Positions 54,859-63,977 of a DNA stretch of 64,000 bases are shown here, piece by piece. This DNA comes from Glaciecola sp964446865 (GTDB taxonomy: Bacteria; Pseudomonadota; Gammaproteobacteria; Enterobacterales; Alteromonadaceae). The stretch's first letter is position 1. Each line of letters starts with the position of its first letter. The translations under genes were made by a program, and so were the position numbers. The stretch is taken from contig CAYURD010000004.1 in assembly GCA_964446865.1 (NCBI GenBank), forward strand, positions 37,251 through 101,250, given 5' to 3'. Under the pieces are notes generated by a model that searched no databases, had not been told where the DNA came from, and saw nothing but the letters and a program-made list of their open reading frames with translations.

Positions 54859-54972
54859 CTAGTCAGTTTTTAGAATATTCAAATAATGCAGAAGCATGAT
54901 CAATAGTGTTCCGCCTACATAAACGAGTACAGGTGATAAGACTAAACTTAATAAATCAACTTGCGCTAACAT
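54859..54972 (-). CDS. Small single-pass membrane peptide (37 aa)
   Basis: The frame ATG at 54972 to TAG at 54859 gives MLAQVDLLSLVLSPVLVYVG, then GTLLIMLLHYLNILKTD, one membrane helix. AAGGA lies seven bases before the ATG, so initiation is well supported. It lies 146 bp upstream of the PspC-like gene. No family recognised; the codon usage is normal. Confidence 0.55.
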   Translation of the reverse strand: MLAQVDLLSLVLSPVLVYVGGTLLIMLLHYLNILKTD

Positions 54973-55221
54973 GATCATATCCTTAATGAAATTTGTTTGG
55001 TCAATAGCTTGGCATTCTATATCGCACTGCGAACGAGACCTGATTAGTCAGTCTTGCTATCACTTTTTACACATATATTGGAGTGTTAGCGATTCTCATG
55101 CCAAAAATGCTCGATTAAGAATATTTCCATTTAAATCAAAGAGGTGGGTGTTTTTGAGAGTGGGTTTTTAGCATTGTAGACATGCTTGTTAGATTTTTTG
55201 TGGTGAGTATTACTAACGAAA

Positions 55222-56328
55222 TTAGCGATTTTGACCAAATGTTAGTGCATCATTTCTTACTTTTTCTTGTGCGATTAACACTGCCTCATATGCTCGGTCG
55301 AGTAGAGCAGGGTCATTGTGTTTCCCCGTCCCGTTTTGGCTTAGATATCGCCGCCATATTTTGCCACCAGCTTGACCTTGAAATAGGCCGAGTGTGTGTC
55401 TTGCAATGTGCCATACTCGATGACCTTCAGAGGCCTGTTGTTGAATATATTGGCTCATTTTTATAACGATATCTTCTCTCGAAACCCCCAGTGGCTCTGA
55501 TGTATTAAAGATTGCTTCGTCAATTTCATGCAAAATCCAAGGATTTGAATAAACTTCTCGTCCCATCATCACACCGTCAACGTGCCCTAAGTGCTCAAGG
55601 GCTTGCGGTATACTAGTAATACCGCCGTTGATACTAATATGAATGGTGGGGTTGTCTTGTTTCAGACGATAAACCCTTTCATAGTTTAGCGGCGGAATAT
55701 CCCTGTTTTGTTTTGGACTCAAACCTTGCAACCATGCCTTTCGTGCGTGCACAATAAAGTGTTCACAACCGGCTTCATATATCGGAAGTACAAAGTCAGT
55801 TAGGCCTTGATCATCATCCATGTCGTCTATACCAATGCGACATTTAACGGTCACCGGGATGTCAACGACCTTGCGCATAGCTTCTACACACGCAGCCACA
55901 ATTTCTGGTGACGACATTAAACAGGCGCCAAAACTACCATTTTTCACGCGATCGGAAGGACAGCCAACATTAATGTTTATTTCATCATAGCCTTTGGCTT
56001 GGGCTATTTCGGCACATTTAGCCATGTCAGAGGCGTTTGAACCTCCTAGTTGCAAAACGACAGGATGTTCTTGCTCATTAAATCCTAAATAATCACCTTT
56101 GCCATAAATGATTGCGCCTGTCGTCACCATTTCTGTGTACAACACTGAATGCTTAGATAGTAGTCGCAAAAAATAACGACAATGTCGGTCTGTCCAATCA
56201 AGCATTGGGGCAACAGAAAACTTGTGATTAATGGGCGTTGTTTGCAAAACTTTTAATGCCTTAATATGGTGATGAATTACGTCAACTTCTGAGTGTGTAA
56301 AATAATCTGCGAAGTGTAGTGCATTCAC
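55222..56328 (-). CDS. dusA: tRNA-dihydrouridine synthase A
   Basis: The enzyme reduces uridine at tRNA positions 20 and 20a using FMN and NADPH. The 368-aa protein has FSVAPMLDWTDRHCRYFLRL, the catalytic cysteine in NVGCPSDRV, and HARKAWLQGLSPKQNRDIPPL, which marks DusA against DusB and DusC. About 35 N-terminal residues precede the conserved start and the exact start is uncertain. It is divergent from the third cyclase gene. Confidence 0.93.
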   Translation of the reverse strand: MNALHFADYFTHSEVDVIHHHIKALKVLQTTPINHKFSVAPMLDWTDRHCRYFLRLLSKHSVLYTEMVTTGAIIYGKGDYLGFNEQEHPVVLQLGGSNASDMAKCAEIAQAKGYDEININVGCPSDRVKNGSFGACLMSSPEIVAACVEAMRKVVDIPVTVKCRIGIDDMDDDQGLTDFVLPIYEAGCEHFIVHARKAWLQGLSPKQNRDIPPLNYERVYRLKQDNPTIHISINGGITSIPQALEHLGHVDGVMMGREVYSNPWILHEIDEAIFNTSEPLGVSREDIVIKMSQYIQQQASEGHRVWHIARHTLGLFQGQAGGKIWRRYLSQNGTGKHNDPALLDRAYEAVLIAQEKVRNDALTFGQNR

Positions 56329-56454
56329 GAATGCAAAACAAATCAGAGTTGAGACTTACAAGGCTAAAATCAGTTGTGGTTTCGATGTATTTTAAGTAGC
56401 AACAAAGACAAAATCAGAGCTTACTTTTTTCATTCTACTGCCGTTAAACTACAC

Positions 56455-58584
56455 ATGAATTCAGAATCAATATCAAGCTTGCTTTCTCCGCGCCTATTCG
56501 CGTGCGGGATATTGTGTTTTCTATCTTTTATTACTTACCAGTTTTTAGATATCTCGATTTACGGCACTATTAGTATATATCTTGGGTCAATTTGGTCACT
56601 CTTTGCCCTGTTAATTTTACCATTACGATTTAGTGTTATTGTGCTTTTTGCAAGCCTTGGTTCATTTTATATAGTGAATCTGAATTCGCTTTTTTTACTG
56701 GTCTTGATTGCTGAGTTTTTGACCGTGCTTTATGCAATGAGAAAAGCAAATAGCTTTTTGGTTGGCATTTCTGCATATTGGTTTATGATTGGCTTTCCCA
56801 TGTCAGCGTATTTGCTATACGGCGCATTTTCAGAAAATATTCCTACTGCTATTTTTACCGCAGTCACTATATCGTTAAACGGTTTTATTTGTGGTGTGTT
56901 TGCGATGATTGCATATTGGTTTGTCCCTAGCGAAAGTCAATTTAAACACTTTGTGCCACCACCACCAAAATTTGCCAATGTGGTATTTGAGCTTTGTATT
57001 GTGAGTGTCATATTGCCAATAATTTTGGCTACGCTCGTGTTCACATGGCGATCTACGCATGAAACTGAGCTCATTATTTCTAAAGAATTACAAGCATCAG
57101 CCTTACAGATAAAAAACAGCACAAACAGCTTACTTTCAAAAAACATTGATATGATCAATTCAGCGACCAAGATGGCCGTAGAATGGCGGCCAAATGACGA
57201 AAACCAAAAAACGCTTAATACAATCGCAGGCACCAGTCGGCAAATTGAAAGTATGTTTGTTTCTAATCAAAACGGCGACTTGCAAGTAGTCGCGCCACAA
57301 AAATACGCTAAGATATTTAAAGAAATGGGCAATGTAAATATCTCTGAAAGACAATATTTTCAGGATACAAAAGCACAAGTAAGACCTGTTGTGTCTGCAA
57401 TCCTTGAAGGGCGAGGAATAGGAAACTCAGATTTGATCGCCGTAACAAGCCCAATAATGCGCAATGGTGAGTTTAATGGCATTGGGCAGGTGGCTATCCC
57501 TCTTTATAATTTGGTTGACGTAAACGTTATTAACACGGTTGAACAAAAAGAGGTACCAGTAATCGTGACTGACGCGACAGGCAAAATAATATACAGCAGC
57601 GACGTGCTTCGTCTAACACCAAAATCAACCTTTGAGGTGCAAAATACCTTTCATCCCTTTTTACGATTTACGCCAGTTATGCAGATATTTGAAACTGCAT
57701 ATATCTATATAAACGAAGAAAATGAACATGGGTGGCAAATATATACCTTAGCACCGCCCAATAAGGTGTTTGAGAGCATTATCGCCTATTTTATTTATAT
57801 TGCATTTACGCTTTTTGTTAGTGCGGTCATCATTGGTTTAATGGCCAACAAGTTATCGACTAAAATTACGCGACCAATCGTAAACTTAGAAGACTTTATT
57901 AAAAATCGAGTTAGCATAGAACAACTTGAGCAAGAGTCAAAAATCAGCAAAGAAATCGCCAACGTGACCCACAATTTTGTGAAGGCGCAAAAGCTAAGTA
58001 TCGATTTTCAGCGCAAGCTTGAAAGCCAAGTGGAAGAAAAAACGAAAGAGCTTAATCAGGTGAATGAACGCCTAATTCAATTTTCGCGCACCGATGCGCT
58101 TACTGGTATCTATAATCGTGGTGCCTTTGACGAATTAGCTGAAACTGCTTATTACCAAAGCGTTCGTAGCAAGTCTCCAATATCTATGGTGCTATTTGAT
58201 ATAGATTTTTTCAAAAAGGTGAATGATACTCATGGGCATCAGGCAGGTGATACCGTGATTAAAGAAATAGCCAAAACAATGGCGTTTTTCTGTGGCCGTA
58301 ACAGTGACATAGTGGCGAGGTATGGTGGTGAAGAGTTTGCTATTTTGATGCATAGCAGCGAGTCTGACAAACATCTAACTTATCTGCGTGAAATCATCGA
58401 TACAATTGAAAAGAAAGCGATCATCCACGAAGATATAAGTCTTAATGTGACTATTAGCGGCGGCGTGGTGTGCATCAAACACATGTTTAATGAGTCTTTT
58501 GAAAAAGTCATTGCTCTGGCAGATGAACAACTATATTTGAGTAAGAAGACGGGACGAAATAAATTGAGCGCAATAGAAATATAA
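56455..58584 (+). CDS. Membrane diguanylate cyclase (GGDEF), paralogue 3
   Basis: The 709-aa protein starts at the ATG at 56455 (frame open to 56374). It shares the plan of the cyclases at 42857-47243: a block of hydrophobic helices, a Cache-like periplasmic region with SERQYFQDTKAQ, a membrane helix and linker STKITRPIVNL, a coiled coil and a GGDEF domain. GGEEF is at 624-628, with the inhibitory RNSD five residues before. It is not next to its paralogues. Confidence 0.92.
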   Translation: MNSESISSLLSPRLFACGILCFLSFITYQFLDISIYGTISIYLGSIWSLFALLILPLRFSVIVLFASLGSFYIVNLNSLFLLVLIAEFLTVLYAMRKANSFLVGISAYWFMIGFPMSAYLLYGAFSENIPTAIFTAVTISLNGFICGVFAMIAYWFVPSESQFKHFVPPPPKFANVVFELCIVSVILPIILATLVFTWRSTHETELIISKELQASALQIKNSTNSLLSKNIDMINSATKMAVEWRPNDENQKTLNTIAGTSRQIESMFVSNQNGDLQVVAPQKYAKIFKEMGNVNISERQYFQDTKAQVRPVVSAILEGRGIGNSDLIAVTSPIMRNGEFNGIGQVAIPLYNLVDVNVINTVEQKEVPVIVTDATGKIIYSSDVLRLTPKSTFEVQNTFHPFLRFTPVMQIFETAYIYINEENEHGWQIYTLAPPNKVFESIIAYFIYIAFTLFVSAVIIGLMANKLSTKITRPIVNLEDFIKNRVSIEQLEQESKISKEIANVTHNFVKAQKLSIDFQRKLESQVEEKTKELNQVNERLIQFSRTDALTGIYNRGAFDELAETAYYQSVRSKSPISMVLFDIDFFKKVNDTHGHQAGDTVIKEIAKTMAFFCGRNSDIVARYGGEEFAILMHSSESDKHLTYLREIIDTIEKKAIIHEDISLNVTISGGVVCIKHMFNESFEKVIALADEQLYLSKKTGRNKLSAIEI

Positions 58585-58619
58585 GCTTCTCTGATTACGC
58601 CCTTTTGAGCTTGACTAAT

Positions 58620-59753
58620 CTAAGCAACGATTGGCGCAGTGTAATAGTCATAAAGCGAATGCCATTTCTCTCTCTGTAATACAAATGACTGTTTAAGTTC
58701 TTTATATTTAAAGTCTAGTTCCAGTTTCTCGTAAGATGCTTGCAAGCTTTCTTTCTTTAATGCCACTACTGCTTTTTTGGTTTTATAGTAGTCGCTCATT
58801 TTCTGCAGTAAAATATCGTATTCAGCTTGTACTTTCTGCATAACTTCGTCGGCGTTTGGTAAATGAATCAAGGTGCTTTTTGCTCTTTTCAGTTGCATTT
58901 CAAGCTTGGCTTTTTCTATTCGCTCTTCTGGAGTGGTGCGTAAATTTTTAGTTAGTTTACACCAAGATAGACTCTTGATGAGCCATTTTGTCGGATCATA
59001 CTGCCACCACCGAATACCGTTGCGATAATCGTATTCAAAAATGTGATGGTAGTTATGGTAGCCCTCGCCAAAGGTAAAGAATGCGAGAATGCCATTATCT
59101 CTGGCGGTGTTTTTATCGGTATAAGGCCTTGAACCCCATATATGTGCCAATGAGTTTATAAAGAAAGTAACATGATGCACTGCAACAAGTCTGGCAACGC
59201 CGGCTACCAGAATCATGCCGATAATATCGCCGTTTAAAAATCCTAAAAATCCAGTAATACCAAAATTAGCGAGTAAGACAATAGGGATGTAATAGTTGTG
59301 TTGCCACATTACGACTTTGTCTTTTTGTAAGTCTTTACAGTTTGAATAATCGCTGTATCGCTGCGCCTGATACTCTCTGAGCATCCATCCAATATGTGAA
59401 AACCAAAAACCACGTTTTGCCGAGTAAGGGTCTTTGCCGTTTTCATCAACAAAGCGATGATGCACTCGATGGTCGCTTGACCAATGTAAAATACTATTTT
59501 GAACAGCCATCGCACCACCAATAGCAAGCGCAACTTTCACGATTGGGTGAGCCTGATATGTTTTATGTGACCATAAACGATGATAGCCAGCCGTGATGGA
59601 CATACCAGTATAAAAGAACAGTGATATGGCAACCGCAATTTCGACCCACGTAATCCCAGTTTGTATTATCCATAATGGCAGTGCAATAAAGGTGATGGCG
59701 GTGGTAATCGAAAATATGGCGATATTCAAGGGGATTAACGGTGGCTTTTTCAA
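58620..59753 (-). CDS. Acyl-CoA/fatty acid desaturase (delta-9 type)
   Basis: The 377-aa membrane di-iron enzyme has the three histidine boxes HRLWSH (58-63), HRVHH (95-99) and HNYHH (233-237). It introduces a double bond in acyl chains, likely to keep membranes fluid. A charged, coiled-coil-like tail of about 100 residues follows the last box (KLEMQLKRAKSTLIHLPNADE and onward), longer than in the basic enzyme. It is divergent from fabR, with the operator between them. Confidence 0.92.
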   Translation of the reverse strand: MKKPPLIPLNIAIFSITTAITFIALPLWIIQTGITWVEIAVAISLFFYTGMSITAGYHRLWSHKTYQAHPIVKVALAIGGAMAVQNSILHWSSDHRVHHRFVDENGKDPYSAKRGFWFSHIGWMLREYQAQRYSDYSNCKDLQKDKVVMWQHNYYIPIVLLANFGITGFLGFLNGDIIGMILVAGVARLVAVHHVTFFINSLAHIWGSRPYTDKNTARDNGILAFFTFGEGYHNYHHIFEYDYRNGIRWWQYDPTKWLIKSLSWCKLTKNLRTTPEERIEKAKLEMQLKRAKSTLIHLPNADEVMQKVQAEYDILLQKMSDYYKTKKAVVALKKESLQASYEKLELDFKYKELKQSFVLQREKWHSLYDYYTAPIVA

Positions 59754-59776
59754 ATTTTAATACTCAACTAATTTTC

Positions 59777-59794
59777 AGCGTACAACTGTGCGCT
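59777..59794. promoter_or_regulatory. FabR operator
   Basis: AGCGTACAACTGTGCGCT closely matches the FabR box (AGCGTACA-N2-TGTACGCT), with one mismatch in the right half. It stands between the desaturase and fabR, 24 bp from the desaturase ATG and 74 bp from the fabR ATG. Repression of the desaturase is predicted, with autoregulation possible. Confidence 0.85.
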
Positions 59795-59867
59795 AATTTA
59801 ACTTTTCAAGTAAGCTAGCGCAACAATTTTATTGAAGTATTCAACACAAAAGTGTAAATATTGATGT

Positions 59868-60476
59868 ATGAAACGACAACAACAAAAACAACAAACGCGC
59901 CAACGCATTATAGATGCGGCTTTTACTTTGCTTGATGATAACAAAAGCTTCACCAGCATTAGCTTAAGAGAAGTCGCTAGAATCGCAAATATTGCACCTA
60001 CTTCATTCTATCGGCATTTTGCAGACATCAATGAGCTTGGTTTAACCTTGGTCGACGAATCAGGGCTGGCGCTTAGGCAACTTATGCGTCAGGCCCGACA
60101 ACGCATCGCTTCTGGTGGCAGTATCATCAACATTTCGGTAGACACGTTTATTGAATTTGTGCTGGGCAATCGAAATCAATTTAGACTTTTGCTGCGAGAG
60201 CATACTGGTACTTCTGCCGCTTTTAGGGCTGCAGTCATGAGAGAAATACAGCATTTTACTAAAGAGCTAGCTGATTACATCGAAATAAGACTAGAGATAC
60301 CTGCCCCTATTGCTTATTTGCAATCAGAAGCAATGGTGAAGCTCGTGTTTAGTGCAGGCGCAGATGCCATTGATGCTGACAGTAGTGAAAAAGAGCAGAT
60401 TGCTCAGCGGGTTAAAACCCAGCTAAGATTTATTCAACTAGGTGCTGTTAGCTATGCTGGTGCTAGTAAAAGTTAA
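59868..60476 (+). CDS. fabR: HTH-type repressor FabR (TetR family)
   Basis: The 202-aa regulator has the N-terminal TetR helix-turn-helix with ISLREVARIANIAPTSFYRHF, as in E. coli FabR. It represses unsaturated fatty acid genes when bound to unsaturated acyl-ACP or CoA. An operator lies upstream between it and the desaturase. The C-terminal ligand domain appears complete. Confidence 0.93.
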   Translation: MKRQQQKQQTRQRIIDAAFTLLDDNKSFTSISLREVARIANIAPTSFYRHFADINELGLTLVDESGLALRQLMRQARQRIASGGSIINISVDTFIEFVLGNRNQFRLLLREHTGTSAAFRAAVMREIQHFTKELADYIEIRLEIPAPIAYLQSEAMVKLVFSAGADAIDADSSEKEQIAQRVKTQLRFIQLGAVSYAGASKS

Positions 60477-60526
60477 TTTGTTCTACATAAAGTGCTGAGG
60501 ATGGATACATCTCGGATAATACATTG

Positions 60527-61639
60527 CTATTTTTTTACCAACACCACACCACTTTCCATATGGGGGGTAAAAGGAAATTGATCAAAAAATGCGAAATCGT
60601 TTATTCTGTGTGTTGAAGATAACTCCCTAATATTATCAATTAAGGTTGCAGGATTGCATGAAATATAAACTATTGTGTCGAAAGCTGACATTAGCTTTAG
60701 CGTTGTCGGATCGCAACCTGCGCGAGGAGGGTCAACTAAGACCGTTGAAAAGTCATAATCGTCTAAAATAATGCCGGCTAATCTGTTAAATGCTCTTTCT
60801 CTATTAAATGCTTGCACAAACTCTTCGCTCGACAGCCGCGCAATCTTAAGGTTTTTTACACTATTATCGCTAATATTATCTTGTGCAGCATTGACTGATG
60901 TTTTTGATATTTCGGTAGCCAGGACAGATCTAAAATAATGGCTTAAAGGAATCGAGAAATTACCGGCTCCGCAATATAGTTCGAGTAAATCTCTGTCTTC
61001 ATTGGCGGCTTTTTCTATTACCCATTCGATCATTTTTTCATTAATTTGTGCATTTGGTTGGGTAAAGCTATTTTCAATCTGCTTAAAAGAGTATTTTTTA
61101 TTTTTTATCTTGACACTTTCGATAACAAAATCGACGCCTACCACCCTTTTTTGCTTCTTTGCCCTTCCAATAATATTGATACGCCCTAAATGTTTTAGCG
61201 AAGTAGCCAAAGCCTGAGCTTCTATTTCCCAGCTATCTTCTAATTGTTTGTGATACAGCAAACTTATTACTAACTCGTTAGTGGATGAGGCTAAATAATC
61301 AATTTGAAACAGTTTTTGGCGTAACAATGGTGAGTTTTTAATAAATTGTATCGTTGATTGCATCGCGTTATTTATGAGTAAACATGCACTGTTGAGTGAG
61401 TCTACGCGGTATTTTTGTTTTGTTTTTTGATCAAACATTATATGAAAACTGTCAGTACCCTCATGCCAAATTCTAAATTCGGCGCGCATTCTATAGTTTT
61501 TCTCTGCACTCTTATAAGTACTAAAAGACGCATGTTCATGGTCTGGAAAGGTAGACATCATGTCCCGCAAAAGCTCTTTTTTATGCGTAAACTGCTCGTC
61601 GTAAGACATTTTCTTTATTTGCTCTGCTGTAAATTCCAT
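60527..61639 (-). CDS. trmA: tRNA (uracil-5-)-methyltransferase TrmA
   Basis: TrmA makes m5U54 (ribothymidine) in the T-loop of tRNA. The 370-aa protein (E. coli 366) has the SAM-binding LLELYCGAGNFSIPL, VDPPRAGCD and the catalytic cysteine in VYISCNPATL. It lacks the iron-sulfur cysteines of RlmD. It converges on fabR. Confidence 0.95.
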   Translation of the reverse strand: MEFTAEQIKKMSYDEQFTHKKELLRDMMSTFPDHEHASFSTYKSAEKNYRMRAEFRIWHEGTDSFHIMFDQKTKQKYRVDSLNSACLLINNAMQSTIQFIKNSPLLRQKLFQIDYLASSTNELVISLLYHKQLEDSWEIEAQALATSLKHLGRINIIGRAKKQKRVVGVDFVIESVKIKNKKYSFKQIENSFTQPNAQINEKMIEWVIEKAANEDRDLLELYCGAGNFSIPLSHYFRSVLATEISKTSVNAAQDNISDNSVKNLKIARLSSEEFVQAFNRERAFNRLAGIILDDYDFSTVLVDPPRAGCDPTTLKLMSAFDTIVYISCNPATLIDNIRELSSTHRINDFAFFDQFPFTPHMESGVVLVKK

Positions 61640-61771
61640 GATTACTTGGGTTGCCCTTTTTTAGTATTAGCTTCGACTGCGTTGTTGTTTGTAATTGTTG
61701 AGGTTTTGTTTGTGGCTTCATTAATAATATTTTGGATTTTAACGATTTTAAAATATTTACCAACTCTTTAT

Positions 61772-61799
61772 TAAAGAATACGCCTACTCATGCCGATAT
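61772..61799 (+). promoter_or_regulatory. Possible sigma-28 (FliA) type promoter
   Basis: TAAA at 61772 and GCCGATAT at 61792-61799 resemble TAAA-N15-GCCGATAA, with spacing 16 and one mismatch, 30 bp upstream of the DUF5610 gene. The assignment is tentative. Confidence 0.35.
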
Positions 61800-61828
61800 A
61801 ACTTGTGAGGATAGTGAGGTATCTTTTT

Positions 61829-63007
61829 ATGAATACAATTCAAACACAAGTGATGTCGCCTGCAAAAAGTGCGAACAATGCTGCCGATGCACCTGTTAAA
61901 AAAGCAGATCAACTTGCATCAAGTCAAGCAATATCTGGCAACACCGCAGATTACTATAGCGCAAGTGCTGCTAATGACAGCGTTGTTGCAAAGGTGCTAA
62001 CGCAGTCGTTAACTCGGTCAATCGACGGTTTCGCGGCTAGTCGTATGCCTACTAATACCAGTGAAATCGCAAACCGTTCACCACTTAAAGAAAAATTTAA
62101 TATTGAACAAATGACAGCCAGACCGACATTTGATGTTCAACAGGTGAGCAACAACGTCATTGGCTTTGTGCAAGGTGCGTTGTCAAATTTAGCGAACTCA
62201 GGTCGAGATGCCCAAGAACTTGCGTTTTACCGTGATGAAGCGGTTAAGGGCGTAAGTGTTGGTATCGACCAAGCCAAACTAGAATTAGTTGGCTTGGCAA
62301 GCGACGATGTTTTTAAAACTATTGACGCAACCAAAGGCGCAATTATTGGCGGCATAAATAATTTACCAACAACACCAGATGTGTACATAAAGCCAATTGA
62401 TACAGAAAGTGAGAAAAATGTTGGCACAGAACCTAGCTTTAATACCGTTGAACTATTAACCAACGATAGTATTACGACAAAAGTTGACTTCGAAAACAGA
62501 GCGTTTGACGCACGTGCTAGTGTGAGCGAAGTATTTACAAGCAGCTCTTCAAATATTTCATTTTCAATAACGGGCGATCTTAATAATCAAAATGTGTCTG
62601 ATATTGCTGATTTAGTGAACAAAACTGATGGCCTGCTTAATGGGTTTTATCGCTCGGGTGTTGAGTCGGCTTATGAAAAGTCGCTTAGTTTAGGATATTC
62701 GAACACCGAATTAGTTAATTTAGCGAATCAGATCAAGCAGGGCGAGAATTTAGATAAGATGCAAACATATGACACAATACAGCAGTTGTCATTTGCCGAG
62801 AACATCGACGCCACAGCACCAAAAGCAGTCGCCGATTACATTAATAAGTATTTGGACGTGATAGATTCGAGTAAAAAGACACTTGAGTCGGACGAGGATT
62901 TTAATCAAATAATTAATGGCATTGTTAATCAAATGAAAGATGTGCAAGTGCCTGATTTGCTGAAAGCTATTAATAGATTCCACGCGTTCAATAAGAACTT
63001 CAGCTAA
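61829..63007 (+). CDS. DUF5610 domain protein
   Basis: The product is 392 aa from ATG 61829, with GAGGT eight bases before. It has no signal or membrane segments; the N-terminus is Ala/Ser-rich and low in complexity, then come FVQGALSNLANSGRDAQELAFYRDEAVKGV and AYEKSLSLGYSNTELVNLANQI, as in DUF5610 proteins of Vibrio and Shewanella relatives. Function unknown. The possible FliA-like promoter suggests motility regulation, which is unproved. Confidence 0.75.
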   Translation: MNTIQTQVMSPAKSANNAADAPVKKADQLASSQAISGNTADYYSASAANDSVVAKVLTQSLTRSIDGFAASRMPTNTSEIANRSPLKEKFNIEQMTARPTFDVQQVSNNVIGFVQGALSNLANSGRDAQELAFYRDEAVKGVSVGIDQAKLELVGLASDDVFKTIDATKGAIIGGINNLPTTPDVYIKPIDTESEKNVGTEPSFNTVELLTNDSITTKVDFENRAFDARASVSEVFTSSSSNISFSITGDLNNQNVSDIADLVNKTDGLLNGFYRSGVESAYEKSLSLGYSNTELVNLANQIKQGENLDKMQTYDTIQQLSFAENIDATAPKAVADYINKYLDVIDSSKKTLESDEDFNQIINGIVNQMKDVQVPDLLKAINRFHAFNKNFS

Positions 63008-63016
63008 TTGAAAATG

Positions 63017-63052
63017 ATAAAAAAGCGTTCTTTATATACATAAAGAACGCTT
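63017..63052 (-). terminator. Terminator between DUF5610 gene and the RRM gene
   Basis: AAGCGTTCTTTAT and ATAAAGAACGCTT pair perfectly over 13 bases with a four-base loop. On the minus strand a T-run follows, so it ends the RRM gene, and it may serve the plus strand as well. Confidence 0.85.
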
Positions 63053-63094
63053 AAGAAAGCTGGGAATGAGATAGGCTATCTGGCTGGCTCTACA

Positions 63095-63601
63095 CTAATG
63101 CTGTTTATCGTTTGCTGGCCTGACTATAATATTACGCTCCATAAACTCTGATTCATTGAGCTGTTTAATAAACATTTTTTCGTCACCGGGATTTATCTCA
63201 ATAAATCCGAAGCCTTTTCGACGACCTGTACGTTTATCCTTAACTAACCTAACCGACAATACGGTACCAGCTTTTTCAAAATAGTCTTTAACGGCTTGCT
63301 CATCAGCTTTATATGCCAAATTACCAATGTACAAAGTTGCAATTTCTGAGCTTGGTGCTGAATCGTTTGTGGATTGACTTGTTGATTTTGCCGCTTGTTT
63401 ACGGGGAGGACTTTGTTTCGCACCATGTTGAGTTGACTGAAGTTGAGTAACCACAAAAAATGCGACTGTTGTTAAAACGACAAATATGCTTGGCAATAGG
63501 CTGTTTACTTCAGTTCCGAGATTTGCAGTCGCAATAAAGTAAGCTCCAATTGCCAAAAATATTGATATGAATGATGCAAGTGATGTTTTGATCGAGATCA
63601 T
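63095..63601 (-). CDS. Membrane-anchored RRM RNA-binding protein
   Basis: The 168-aa protein has two hydrophobic helices (about residues 5-24 and 33-52), a polar linker, then one RNA recognition motif with RNP2 LYIGNL (90-95) and RNP1 KGFGFIEI (129-136). The linker and topology place the RRM in the cytoplasm if both helices cross the membrane. Bacterial RRM proteins of this type bind single-stranded RNA; targets are unknown. Confidence 0.85.
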   Translation of the reverse strand: MISIKTSLASFISIFLAIGAYFIATANLGTEVNSLLPSIFVVLTTVAFFVVTQLQSTQHGAKQSPPRKQAAKSTSQSTNDSAPSSEIATLYIGNLAYKADEQAVKDYFEKAGTVLSVRLVKDKRTGRRKGFGFIEINPGDEKMFIKQLNESEFMERNIIVRPANDKQH

Positions 63602-63774
63602 GATAATACCACCGAGTATGTATTTTTATAGTAGTTTTAGGTTTCGATATACTAAACCGTTATAGAAATATAGCTACTACAAATAAAAAAATCATGCTTA
63701 TTTAACAAAAAATCTAAAAAAATAACAATTGTGCGTGAAAAGTAAGCAGTTAAAAATTTTATGATAAAAACATC

Positions 63775-63802
63775 TTGCACGGTAATAGCATGTGTGTAAA
63801 AT
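63775..63802 (+). promoter_or_regulatory. Promoter with rRNA-like features (upstream)
   Basis: TTGCAC, 16 bases, then TAAAAT, followed by the GC-rich discriminator GCGCGCC typical of stringently controlled promoters. Confidence 0.6.
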
Positions 63803-63949
63803 GCGCGCCTCGATTGATGAGCGACTAATATTAACATTATTAGAGACTCAGATAATCGAATCGGTTATGAAATTTTTTAAAGCGACTTTTGTTGTGTCGT
63901 GATTGGAAACATATGGAAGACATTTTTCCAAATTAAATTAGAAAATTCC

Positions 63950-63977
63950 TTGACAAAATTTGCGATTACTTTAGTAT
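63950..63977 (+). promoter_or_regulatory. Promoter with rRNA-like features (downstream)
   Basis: TTGACA, 16 bases, then TAGTAT, with an A/T-rich stretch upstream like an UP element and CGCATCCCGC downstream. The pair of promoters about 175 bp apart suggests the P1/P2 arrangement of an rrn operon or a tRNA cluster starting beyond the window. Confidence 0.6.

Noticed and set aside
61415..61774. Long frame on the plus strand over trmA
   Set aside because: It lies antisense inside trmA for most of its length and shows no domain or initiation site.
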